This document shows, piece by piece, positions 22,401 to 32,600 of a DNA stretch of 64,000 bases. The stretch's first letter is position 1, and each line of letters begins with the position of its first letter. Source of the DNA: Clavaria fumosa (taxonomy: Eukaryota > Basidiomycota > Agaricomycetes > Agaricales > Clavariaceae); the NCBI GenBank assembly GCA_951802425.1, contig OX637794.1, forward strand, positions 5,022,001-5,086,000, in the 5' to 3' direction. The notes under the pieces are model-generated. The model made no database searches, was not told the origin of the DNA, and worked only from the letters and a program-made list of their open reading frames with translations. The translations under genes and the position numbers were made by a program.

Positions 22401-24284
22401 GCATAGAACAGGTTGTGTGCTGTAGCCAAGTCAAGGAGAATACCACAAGATGGAGTTGAGCGTCGAATGCCTGGCCTACGGCGAGGGATGCGATAACCAT
22501 CTTCATTGTAGACATTGACTTCAAGGCCATTCTCGTCAAGAAGAGGAAGGGTTTCCAAATCAACTTCTGAGCGGACGAGGTTGTCTGGGCTGTCATATAG
22601 TGGATCACCACCCTCTAAGACAGTGTGGAGAGGCAAAGGGTCCCATTTGACAACATGACGGAATCTAGAGGATTCAATTAGGAAGTATGATCAATGATAC
22701 AAAAAGCACATACTCCAAATGTGTGGCCACTGCCAGTGAAACAAACTTTGCTTTTGAGAAGTCTCTTGTCTCGTCCCAAGAGGCAATGTCAAAAGGAGAG
22801 GGATGACCACTGGGCAAAGGGAGGTTTTGACCATATGCTGCAATGACCCCAACAGGTGACCGGGAAGTCATCCACTTATCAGCTTTCCATGAGATGGGAG
22901 CGCCCCGAACAAATTCCGACCACTGATGTCTAACTTCATAGTCCAATTTCTCCAATTCAGGATATGTCAGGGAGATTGTTGGATTGTTCCTGTGGAAGAT
23001 ATTTGAGTAAAGCACAAATGAGGATCAAGAAAGTGTATTTCATGGGTTTATTACTGCAATTAATGATTGCATGCTCAATCAAAAATGCATATAATGGGCA
23101 TGAAGAATACGCATATCGTACGCGTACGATATGCATATGTCGTACGAATACAATATACGCATATCGTACGCATACGAATACATTATACGCATATCGTACG
23201 CGTACGATATGCGTATATCCACAAATACAATATACGCATATCGTATGCATATGATATGCGTATGTCGTACGAATACAGTATACGCATATCGTACGCGTAC
23301 GATATGCGTATGTCGTATGAATACAATATACGCATATCGTACGCATTCGATATGCGTATATCGTATTCATATGTGTATTATTCATGCCCAATCATTAATT
23401 GCAGCAATAAATCCTGTGAAAAAGTTCAAAGGTAACGCAGAAACACACACTCACATTACATTTGTATAGCGTTCAAAGTTTGGGCTTGAAGAATCCAAGT
23501 CCACGGAATACTGGTTAAAAATATAGTAGTCCCGTCCATCCACTTTGGTTAAGATCCAGATGAGGAAGGCAACTAATATCCGATAATGACGCGCACTGAG
23601 CCTCGTATCATGGTTCGAATGATCCAAGCCAGTTGTTGAGGCAGAGTTCTCGAAAAACTCATTCGGGGCCATAGCAATCCATAGGTCTTCAGATGTAGTC
23701 TGACCGATGTACAGTATTGCCCCTGCAGGGTCAAAGCCGAGGATTCCGTATTTTGCACGGAATTGCTTGATGGGCAACTTGAGGTTCAGTGTAACCATAA
23801 AGCCTGGGGAAGGCCGAGATGGGAGGAACACTTCAAGCCCAACATTCTTGCCAATCACCAGCAGGAAGTCAAGGAAATTCTTGTCAGTGGTAAAACAGTA
23901 TTGTGGGTCATTTGGGTTGACCAGTTGGTCAGCATCAAAAGTGAGGCGACACCGACGAGACAAGCAAGCAATTGCCTTAGCAGCATCCTGATGCAGGTAC
24001 ATTGACTGTAAGGTTGATAGGCGAATATTGACAGAAGGCAGTCGGTTGTATGCGTCAATTGAGGCTTCTGCTGAGGTGACATCATAAATTCCATTGTACA
24101 GTTCTTGTGAGTCAATGGAGTCAGAGTTAATGAGGCTTTCAGCCAGGGCTGCAAGGTCATGGGGACAGTCTGGCCTTTGTGGACTGACATTAATGAAATA
24201 AAAGCAAGTTATATGCAAGTGAGATCTGAAATCAAGTCAGACTTACGGCAACTGAGGATCAAGGTCACTGGAATTAATGACCAT
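19488..24284 (-). CDS. Unknown 1324-aa protein, 8 exons
   Basis: Read on minus, exons 24284-24247, 24183-23455, 22989-22714, 22664-21924, 21835-21772, 21715-21329, 21275-20057 and 20008-19488 give 3975 nt with all junctions in phase. The start ATG at 24284 gives a 13-residue first exon (MVINSSDLDPQLP). I recognise no family. The N-terminal 250 residues look globular and mixed alpha/beta (NVGLEVFLPSRP, ILYIGQTTSEDLWIAMAP). The middle is helical. An acidic DSDTEHDDEHDE run lies in exon 4. The tail carries SKRKITPSLL and AKRPHL basic patches and a Tyr/acidic end, suggesting a nuclear protein. No stop or frameshift. It is convergent with the GGQHR gene and divergent from the gene at 24938. Intron 2 (22990-23454) is enlarged by a fold-back element. 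Confidence 0.7.
23037..23426. repeat. Fold-back element with palindrome array (locus D) in an intron
   Basis: Outer inverted repeats of about 30 bp (left TTATTACTGCAATTAATGAT; right ATCATTAATTGCAGCAATAA) enclose an array, 23103-23371, of CGCATATCGTACG palindromes with spacers such as TATGTCGTACGAATACAATA. The element sits wholly inside intron 2 of the 1324-aa gene, whose donor (GTGAGT) and acceptor (CCACAG) remain intact. I could not fix a target-site duplication. It has no coding capacity and looks like a MITE or fold-back insertion. Confidence 0.8.
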
Positions 24285-24937
24285 CAAACTGAAAATTCAT
24301 TTATTGCAGGACAACTTAACTTACTTTCTGAAGTCGTCAGATTCTGTATGAGAATCCATATTGCTCTAGTGTAGCTGGGTGATATCAGATGATGGAAGAA
24401 GGAAGTCAAGAAGCGATTGTTGTGGCAAACAGAGAGATTTACAATACAATCAAACACAGCCAAACACAATCAAACAGACCTCATTTAATTGCATTTTGAA
24501 GGAGTATTGGGCATGGGTGTGACACTGTATATTCAAGGTATGTCTGCATCGCTAGGTCAGAGTGGCAGAAGCGCAAAGTATGCAGAGTATGTGTTGTGCC
24601 ACTGTTTGCACTCAAGACAGACAGAGCATATGTAGAGGTAGAGGTGAAAACACATCAGCAAAACACTAGCCAAGCTATAGCATACTATACCTTTGTACTG
24701 CACATAAGTGCTCAGTAGCGTGCCCTTGCGAGTGTAGAAATGCACCAGGAGTTATGCAGATCAATGTACTTGTATGCAACACACGGAGATCTATGTTTCG
24801 GTATGCACACGTGACTGGCTGGTATACACAACTACATACCTTACACCTGGCATCCATACCTTATGCCCTGGCATCCATACCTTATGCCCTGGCATCCATA
24901 CCTTTTGCCCTAGTATCCATACTAAACATCCCCCAAC
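24285..24937. promoter_or_regulatory. Divergent promoter region with 21-bp triplicate
   Basis: Intergenic space between two divergent genes, so both promoters should be here. Positions 24848-24912 carry three tandem copies of a 21-bp unit, ATCCATACCTTATGCCCTGGC with small changes in the last copy, ending about 25 bp before the ATG at 24938. The repeat could be a promoter or 5'-UTR element. No TATA box is obvious at a canonical distance. Confidence 0.5.
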
Positions 24938-26138
24938 ATGACGCAAGCAGCTCAGGCCTTCGACACTTCAAGCATCGCTTTGCTCTGCCGCCCAACTGCT
25001 CTAGGAATGGTTTTCTACCTCCCGTCTGTCCAATGCTACATTGACACAAAGCCAGCCAACAGTGACAGACTTCGAGCAGCTCAGCAAGCAATACTCCGAT
25101 TCAATACGTGGTGTGATCGCACCCACCTAACTGGGAGAAATGGCGAAACGCTTCACCCCAACATCATTGCATTTCTCAAGGAGGACGACGATGAAGCACA
25201 AAAACGGTCAGAAGCAGTGGTTCTGGGTTTTACGTGCCGTATGTTTATGCAAGACTCACTCAAGGACATCCTAGATGCAGTAAGACATCTCTAATCGCAT
25301 TTCGCACTGACTTGTATCGTTTCCGCAGATTGTTTGCCTCGATCGCATCGATGGCGGGTTTTCGTTCTTTGTCCGCATACCAGGTCTACCCCCTGCCACA
25401 GAAGGTCCACTGAAAGTCAACTGCTACGCACCCCCTCGCGAACTGAAGAATGCTGTCACGCAGCAGCACGTCGAATCAATGCTGCAATACTTCATCGACA
25501 ACATTGCATTTCGTCATCTGCAATTGCTGGAAGATCGCTTCAAATTCTCAGACATCAAACCACATCAAGTCGTTTCAGACGAGATCAAGCTGCCGCAGTT
25601 TCCATCACCTACCCAAACAGGTGGATGTTGTTTTCAATACTCAAGCGGCATGCGCACGAAAACAGTCAGTTCCTGCTACAGTTTTCTAAGGCATGAACAC
25701 ACTTAATCACTGCTACTCAGGATCCAGCAACATTGACCTGCCGGAAATGCCAATTCAAGTCTCCAAAAGATGATGCGCCCCATGGCGCCCTGCTCAGCAT
25801 CGGTCCAAAGACTGAAAAAGTCATAGAGAATTTTGGTATCCCTGATCAGATTCTTCCCCATCTGCGAAACCTAGTCCGTGTTACAAGAAGCGCTCGCTGG
25901 GAACCTGAGCTACACAAGGACTCTTGGGGACTCACGGCTGAGGAGGCTACTGCGGTTGCGCATGCACTGCTTGAGGATCTGTCTATGAATCCACATCTGG
26001 AGGTGTGTAGACGTTTACATTTTGGACCATTACACTAACTGGTAGCCACAGCGACATGCACCCAATTTCGTCGACCGATTCCAACTATTCCTAACCTTCC
26101 TCACCTTAAGTCTCTTAGTTGCTATATTTCTTGTTTAG
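24938..26138 (+). CDS. 348-aa protein with C-terminal membrane segment
   Basis: Exons 24938-25279, 25329-25664, 25721-26002 and 26052-26138 total 1047 nt, all in phase, with GT-AG introns of 49-56 bp. The ATG follows a CCAAC context and begins MTQAAQAFDT. The first three exons encode a soluble globular part without a domain I recognise. A CRKC motif starts exon 3 (TCRKCQFKSPKDD). The final exon ends in LFLTFLTLSLLVAIFLV followed by the stop, a hydrophobic segment of about 17 residues typical of tail-anchored membrane proteins. CpG content is host-like and there are no defects. It is divergent from the 1324-aa gene and convergent with the coiled-coil gene at 26395. Function unknown. Confidence 0.7.
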
Positions 26139-26394
26139 ACTATGTGTGTAGCGTCATGTGCATTATTACATTCCAGTTGAATATTGCATGCCAAATTGTC
26201 CTCAATTGTGTCCTGCAAAATTTCATTCCTCATTCTTTTTTAAAAAAAATACTAGTGTCATCGCAACAATGATTCTATGCAGCAACACACATTTCTACTG
26301 CATCACTCCAACTTTTGGAACAGTAGACAGAAAATGCTAAACAACATTGTAGTGTACAACAATCATACGGTACACAGATAGACTAATTAAAGAC

Positions 26395-26912
26395 TCAAAT
26401 TGACGAAGTGATGAGTTCTGGTTCATGTGGCTGCATTTTGAGTGCAGGTGGTTCACGGCTCGTGCTTTCGTCGATGTCATCCTCGCCATCACTGAGGGAA
26501 ACTTCAGGAATGCCCATCATGTCCAATGCTCCGCAGATAGCACCAATTTGCTGATCAGCATCACTCAACTTTGCAAGGGCGATTATTTCCTGGACCCTAA
26601 ACACCTCCACGGCCTTGCGAAGCTCATTCAAGCGATTGCGTGCGCTGATTGCATCTGCACGTGCAGCCTCTCGGCTTGCACGAGCGAGAGTGAGCAATTT
26701 CCGTGCATTTGTTCGCTTGAGGTGCTGGAGCTGACACCAAGAGAGCTGAAAGGCATTTAATGAGTGACAGTTGGTTGGGAACATGAACAGACCATTGTCG
26801 CATTCTCGTCCGGTGTCTGATCATTCAATAACGCCATTGCGATGTCTCTACGCACAGTGAGATTCTCGAAAATTGAGACATAGCTCAGCAAATCAGCTGA
26901 GCAACCTGAAAG
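26395..26912 (-). CDS. Small coiled-coil protein
   Basis: The main frame on minus gives LQHLKRTNARKLLTLARASR and a helix rich in Ala/Arg/Glu, then an acidic end (SLSDGEDDIDES) and a C-terminal Pro/Glu segment. An intron can be removed between DENATM and LSWCQLQHL (acceptor CTTTCAG), extending the protein upstream through SIFENLTVRRDIAMALLND. That exon follows another acceptor (TTTCAG near 26912), so the true start lies further upstream and was not settled. The product looks like a short alpha-helical protein with an acidic tail. No domain recognised. It converges on the 348-aa gene with a gap of about 250 bp. Confidence 0.5.
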
Positions 26913-27059
26913 CTATCATTTGAACCATCAGAAGGCTTTAGAACTTATGGGACATAGCAATACGAACTAGATGGGAACCATGAACACGATTCATTGTGCG
27001 TGGCAGAAGCGCAACTTGCACAGATTGTTTGGTTGATCCAAATACGGCATGCCGTGCAG

Positions 27060-27610
27060 ACTCTCTCTCGCTGATCTCTGTGCGGTCTCATTGTCTTATT
27101 GCCCCAAATCTGCCAATTATGGGTTGACTTCCCAGTCAGTTGTCGTGTCGTTGAGGCGCTGCAGACCTCCTGTCTGTGCGATCTCATTGTCTTGTTTCCA
27201 AATCTGCAGCCGACCTCAGTCACCCGGGTGCGTCATTGATCCCTGTGCGATCTCATTCTGTTACTCTAAATCTGCCAGTGCTAAATGGTTGACTTCAGTT
27301 GTCGTATTGTTGGTGCACTGCAGACTCCCTGTCTGTGCGATCCCATTGTCTTGTTACTCCAAATTTGTGGCCAAGTACGGGTGTCATTAGCGTGCCACAG
27401 ACTCCCCGTCTGTGCGACCTTGCTTTGTTACTTCAAATCTGCGGCCAAATATAGGTATCGTTGGGGTGCCACGGACTCTATCTGTGCGTTCTTATTGTTT
27501 CGTTGCTCCAATTTTGTGGCAGGTTGACCTCAGTTGTTGTATTGTCAGGGCGTGGACTCCCTGTCGCTGATCTCTGTGCGATCCCATCATCTTATCACCC
27601 CAAATCTGCT
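27060..27610 (+). repeat. Degenerate repeats upstream of Plavaka transposase
   Basis: At least six copies of CTGTGCGATCTCATTGTCTT followed by a ...CCAAATCTGC segment recur at irregular 70-100 bp spacing up to about 25 bp before the transposase ATG. CACTA-related elements usually carry subterminal repeats bound by their transposase, so these are candidates. The element ends were not identified. Confidence 0.6.
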
Positions 27611-27635
27611 GAACCACCTTGCCTTTAGTTTTGTC

Positions 27636-30600
27636 ATGTCAAGCTTGCCTCGCTGCCCAAGCTGTCATCGGGCATTCAAGACGTCAAAAGCAGTGACCAG
27701 CCATCTCTCTCACCCGAAGTCTCTCTGTGCAGGCTGGGTTGCTGACCTGCTGTCACTTGTCGCACAAGACGCATCCTCAGAAGTAGAATATGAGGCTGGG
27801 GACTTAGGTTCTGGTGATGACCTACAGATGCCTGATGATTGCGATGCTGATCGGAACGCCGGTGGTGGTGGTTTGGGCTCAGATGGTGATTGGGATGCTG
27901 GCGGTAGTGATCGCGATGCCAGTGGTAGTGTAGACGGCAGCTGGGATGGTAGTGATGGAGTGGGAGTACCTGATGGGGATGAGTTCTCTCCATTTCAGGT
28001 GAACATGGACTCAGAGGCTTGCATGGATGATGATTGGAGGACATTCAAATGTCCCCTTCTTCCGCAACCAACTCTGGATTCTGCAACACCTGGGTGGGCG
28101 GATTCTGCTGATCCAGTGCCACAGGGTACCACCTTACCTACTAGTACTAAAAGAATATATCATCCACACCCTCCTGCAGATTTTGGTGTGGGTGCCAATC
28201 TCCTACAAGCTATGGAGCAAGATCAGTATGCAGAGCACCGAAAAGAAAATTTGTTCTATCCATTTGCTTCCCGTATGGAATGGGAGCTGGCATCATGGCT
28301 TTCAGAGGGATCATTGTCACAGAAAAAGATCAATCAGTTTCTTCACTTGAAATATGTAAGTCCAACTGTGAACCCCTTTAGAGTATCTGAGCTCATTGAA
28401 CCTGAATTATGTAGGTATCTGCTAAGCCAATGTCCTTTACATCTGCAAAAGATCTTTGCAATCGTATGGAGTCACTACCAGCTGGACCAGCTTGGAACAG
28501 CACAGAGATCAAGCTTGATGGATATCAGACAGTGTCACCAATTATCCTTTATTGGCGTGATGGTCTGGAAGTCATCAAGCACCTATTCAGCAACCCAATT
28601 TTTGCTTGCTCAATAGAAATGACACCATACAAGATGTATGACAAGGAGGGGGTCAGACTATACCATGAATTCATGAGTGCAAATGAAGCATGGAAGTATC
28701 AGGTATGCATGCTCAACAGCCTAAGTTATTTCAAGATGTTAATTATTGTTTAGGACCAGCTACCACTTGGCCATGGTCTTATTGGTGTTATTGCTGCAAG
28801 TGATAAGACACCACTCACAATTGGAACTGGAAACAAGGAGCTCCATCCACTCCTTCTCTCCATTGCTAATATCAATGCTGGGGTTCGCATGAAAGCCACA
28901 TCACATGCATTTGCATTAGCTGCATACCTTCCAATCCCAAAGTTCTTGGATGTTGAGCCACAATTCCAGGCTATGTTATCAGCTCGAGTTTACCATCATT
29001 GTTTGGATAAAGTCTTTGTAAATCTGAAGGTGGCAGAGCACAGTGGTGCTACAGTCTCAGATGCTGATGGGTGCCTACGCATCATGCATACACCACTTGT
29101 GGCCTGGATTGCTGATCGCCCAGAGCAGCTGATGCTTGCTGCAGTTGATGGAAGTAATTCTGCTATTTCATTAGCAACAACAGAGCAATTTGATGATCCC
29201 AAGCCACATCCTCCTCGGACTCGCCAGCATACACTGGATGCAATCCATAGGGCCCTATCACAATGTTCAGATGCATGGGATCTTTCCAAGTTTGCCAAGG
29301 CTTGTGAGATTGAAGGTCTTAATGGAGTTCATGAACCCTTTTGGCATGACTGGGGATTGGCAGACCCATCAGCCTTCCTAACACCTGATGCTCTTCATCA
29401 GTGGCATAAATTTTTTTATGACCACTGCCTCAAATGGGTTGTCAACATTATGACAGGTGAAGAGCTGGACTTCCGCCTCTCAGTTCTTCAGCCATGTATT
29501 GGGGCTAGACACTGGAAGAGTGGCATATCCAAGTTGAAACAATGTACAGGCCGTGAGCACCGAGATCTTGAAACACAATTGGTTGCTGTAGCAGCAGGTG
29601 CTCTGCCTCTTGAGGCTCTTTGTGCAATTCGTGCCATGGTGGAGTTCATATTCCAGGCCCAGAATCTATTCCACTGTGAAGAGACTCTGCATGCAATCAC
29701 TGAGGCACTGAGAGAGTTCCATCATTACCGACAAGCTATTGTTACTGCAGGTGGCCGCCGAGGCAAAAGAGGTCCCATTGAGCATTTCCGCATCCCCAAA
29801 CTTGAAACAATGCAGCATGTTGTACAGAGTATTCGGGCAATGGGTTCTGCTTATCAATGGACAAGTGATGTGACTGAGCGTTGCCATATCACACATGCAA
29901 AGACTCCATATCGGCATTCAAATCACATTGATTTTCACAAACAATGCTGTCGATTCCTTGACCGGGATGAGAAACGGCGTTTTTTTAATCTTTACATCAT
30001 TCTCAAGGACAACCAAACACCCCTCATTAATGCAATAGGGATGGAGTCAGATGCTGTTGCATCTCATTTCCCTGAAGCAACTTGGATTTCTCATGTTTCT
30101 GCAGAAGATCACCCAATTGAAGCACCAAGAATTCCAAGAAATCTCTTCTTGCACCCTAATAGCATTATGTCTGAGGCATCACTAACTGCACTCTATGTTA
30201 ACACCTCTTCACACTTGTCTTCCATCACTGTTGATGAGGCTGCTCAGCAGTTCCAGCTTTATGATCTCTGTGGTGCCCTTGGAGACATGCTGTCTGGGAT
30301 GTCATACTCTGAAAGGCATGGACAGCGCATATCTTCATCTAACTGCCATCTTCCATTTGACTGCTTGAATGTGTGGTTCAACTTCAAGATCCAACAAAAG
30401 TCCCACCAAGATACAAATATTACATGCCCTCCATCAACTGTCCAAGCCCTACCACCCAGTGACCAGTTGCCTTTTGGACGTTGCAATACTGTCCTACTTG
30501 GAAGGCCTCAGGATGTTAAAGGGGTAGGAATGCAAGAATCAGAGCTTCCCAGTGTCATACAAGTCCGTATGGTTTTCCAGCCAATCTTGTCTAAAATCAC

Positions 30601-30931
30601 AGATACCCCAAGCCCCTTATTATTTTATGGAGAATACTTCCAGTACTCTCCCAGAAATGTCACAGTGGGCCCTGAAGGGCAGCGTATTTATGTTCCTGAG
30701 AAAGGAACAGATATGTTTGTTGTTCAATGTCATTTTCGCTCAAATCAACAGCGAATGGGTGACATTTTCTATCTTCAAGATGTCCAGCAATTGGTACAGC
30801 TAGTGCCAAAATTTGGAAAATATGCCAATTCTTCACTTACAAAAGACAATAGTATGGAGGAAGGAAAAGAATATTATTTGAATAACTTTGCAGACAAAGA
30901 AACTTTCCATGCCATTCTTAGTTACCAATAG
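27636..30931 (+). CDS. Plavaka-type transposase, 1061 aa
   Basis: Exons 27636-28355, 28415-28702 and 28754-30931 give 1061 residues without any stop or frameshift. A C2H2-like finger opens the protein (RCPSCHRAFKTSKAVTSHLS), followed by an acidic Asp/Gly/Ser-rich linker. The core follows the Plavaka pattern: EIKLDGYQTVSPIILYWRDG, IGVIAASDKTPLTIGTGNKE, HPLLLSIANINAGVR, YLPIPKF and MHTPLVAWIADRPEQ. The Asp residues of ASDKT and IADRP are plausible RNase-H-fold catalytic residues. The C-terminal region (TDTPSPLLFYGEYFQYSPRN) is also family-like. Plavaka belongs to the CACTA-related group of fungal transposons. The intact frame suggests the element may be recent and possibly autonomous, but terminal inverted repeats were not found. 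Confidence 0.85.
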
Positions 30932-31289
30932 TGATGTGATTTTCTTTCTTGGTCAAAATGATGTAATAGTCATAGTTGCCTTCAAGTTTGATTTCTCAAT
31001 GAATGCTGCCTGAAATTAAAATTACCAGTGAGTCATTGGTGTGCAGATCCTTAACTTACAGTGGTATATTAGAATCACTCCTAGGCCAATCTGTCATGAG
31101 AAGTTATTTATGTAATTATCTGGTATACTTCACTGGCAGCCTGAGTGTCTCAGCTGCTGCTGGCATGGCATCATCTGCCACTGAGTCTAGCATACCTCAG
31201 GAATCTACAAGCATCAAGTGCAATGGTGTAATTGTGAAGATGCCCTACCAGCACACATGCAGAGCCAATGTTTAATGACATTGCCAAGG
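30932..31289. other. 3' flank of the Plavaka gene
   Basis: AT-rich sequence then a short frame (SLSVSAAAGMASSATESSIP) of Ser/Ala-rich composition with no domain. Possibly the remaining 3' part of the transposon. Confidence 0.4.
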
Positions 31290-31640
31290 AAGACTTGAAG
31301 ATACCAGGTGATATCATAGAAGAAAATAGGTTTGGACAGTGATCAGACAAACCACCATGGTTTTGGAGATTGGAAGAAGAGCAGAGAGAGCAAATGAAGG
31401 AATGTAAGTGACAAATAATTAACATGCATGAAACATCTAGCAACTTTGATTAGTCTATAGAGTCAACTGGTTGAGAGAGCAAGTGCACAATTTCAGAGAT
31501 GGGATGAGGAAGTCAACTTGCTAAAACATGAGATGCAATAGACAGTAGCCTTCTTCAGACATAGGAAAGAGGAGTGGGTGAGATTGGGAGAGATGGAAGA
31601 GGCAAGGAGTGGTTTGACATGTTATGCCTTGAGGCAGAAT
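31290..31640 (+). pseudogene. KDZ-type transposase C-terminal relic
   Basis: Broken frames read PPWFWRLEEE, then VERASAQFQRWDEEVNLLKH followed by a stop, then TVAFFRHRKEEW and SGLTCYALRQ. The order (a WFW.L segment, an E...RW.EEV.LL..EM helix, T..F...K..W, then a G...YA..Q element) matches the C-terminal end of KDZ transposases as I know them from Agaricomycetes. Two or more stops and frame shifts show it is dead. The rest of the transposase is absent, so the assignment rests on a short segment. Confidence 0.5.
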
Positions 31641-31940
31641 GATGTCAGTACATGTACATTGCAGTTGCCCTTTACACATCCTGATGTCATCCTTGGTGGC
31701 TGTGTCCAATCACACAGAATGACATCAGTACATGTACATTGCAGTTGCCCTGTACACATCCTGATGTCATCCTTGGTGGCTGTGTCCAATCACACAGAAT
31801 GACGTCAGTACATGTACATTGCAGTTGCCCTGTACACATCCTGATGTCATCCTTGGTGGCTGTGTCCAATCACACAGAATGACATCAGTACATGTACATG
31901 ACTGTTGCCCTGTACACATGCTGATGTCATCCTCTGGTAA
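31636..31940 (+). repeat. 80-bp tandem repeat, about four copies
   Basis: Units start at 31636, 31716, 31796 and 31876 with AGAATGAYRTCAGTACATGT, and end CTTGGTGGCTGTGTCCAATC plus ACAC. The first three are nearly identical and the fourth diverges after about 40 bp. The array begins exactly where the KDZ-like frame ends. Confidence 0.9.
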
Positions 31941-32039
31941 TTGCCAAACTTTTCCAGAGATGCCAGCTGATATACTTACAAGGCATTGGCTTGTCAGAGG
32001 GTAGAAGCCTGTTGCCACTTGATGGGCTTACATAAAGTG

Positions 32040-32210
32040 GTACAATCTGGCAGAGTCAGGCCAAATGGCTCAAGAATATTCCAGAGAGGCACATTCTGGC
32101 AGAGTCAGATTAGATGGCTCAAGAATATTCTGGTATAGTCCAGCAGAGTCAGGCCAGATGGCTCAAGAATATTTTGGCATAGTCTGCCAGAGTTAAGCCA
32201 GATGACTGAT
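32040..32210 (+). repeat. Degenerate 45-55-bp tandem repeat
   Basis: Four diverged units around TGGCAGAGTCAGGCCAAATG and GCTCAAGAATATTCC. No coding content. The sequence on to 32600 holds only promoter-like pyrimidine-rich DNA (CTCTCTCTCTCT at about 32507-32522) before the next gene. Confidence 0.7.
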
Positions 32211-32600
32211 TTGGCAGGCCCATGTCTATTGGAGCAATTATCTGACTGAACAATGTGTGAGATACTAGTATAGCTGTGACTCAATCATTTAAAATTTAAG
32301 CTGTGAGGTGAGCATTATGGAATGAGTCACTTCCACAAAATAATTTCTGGTCAAATTGGCACTACAAGGGTACGCATCAGTATATAGTGTTCCATACCTC
32401 CATACCACTTTGTAGTTTCATAATTCACACGAAGGCCAAATTCAAACTGCGCTACGTGTACTAATTCTTCATCTCATTTTCTCTGTCCATCATGTCTTCT
32501 TGTTGTCTCTCTCTCTCTCTCTCTTTTTCCCATTTCTTTTCTCTTGCTTTCTTGTCATTCTATTCAAGTCCTGTCTGGCCACCTTTTTTTCCCTTCAAGT

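Noticed and set aside
23131..23469. Frames across locus D as an alternative exon
   Set aside because: They lie in an intron, derive from the palindrome array and would break the phase of the flanking exons.
32360..32371. CACTACAAGGG as the terminal inverted repeat of the Plavaka element
   Set aside because: No matching partner in the required orientation was found on the other side of the gene.
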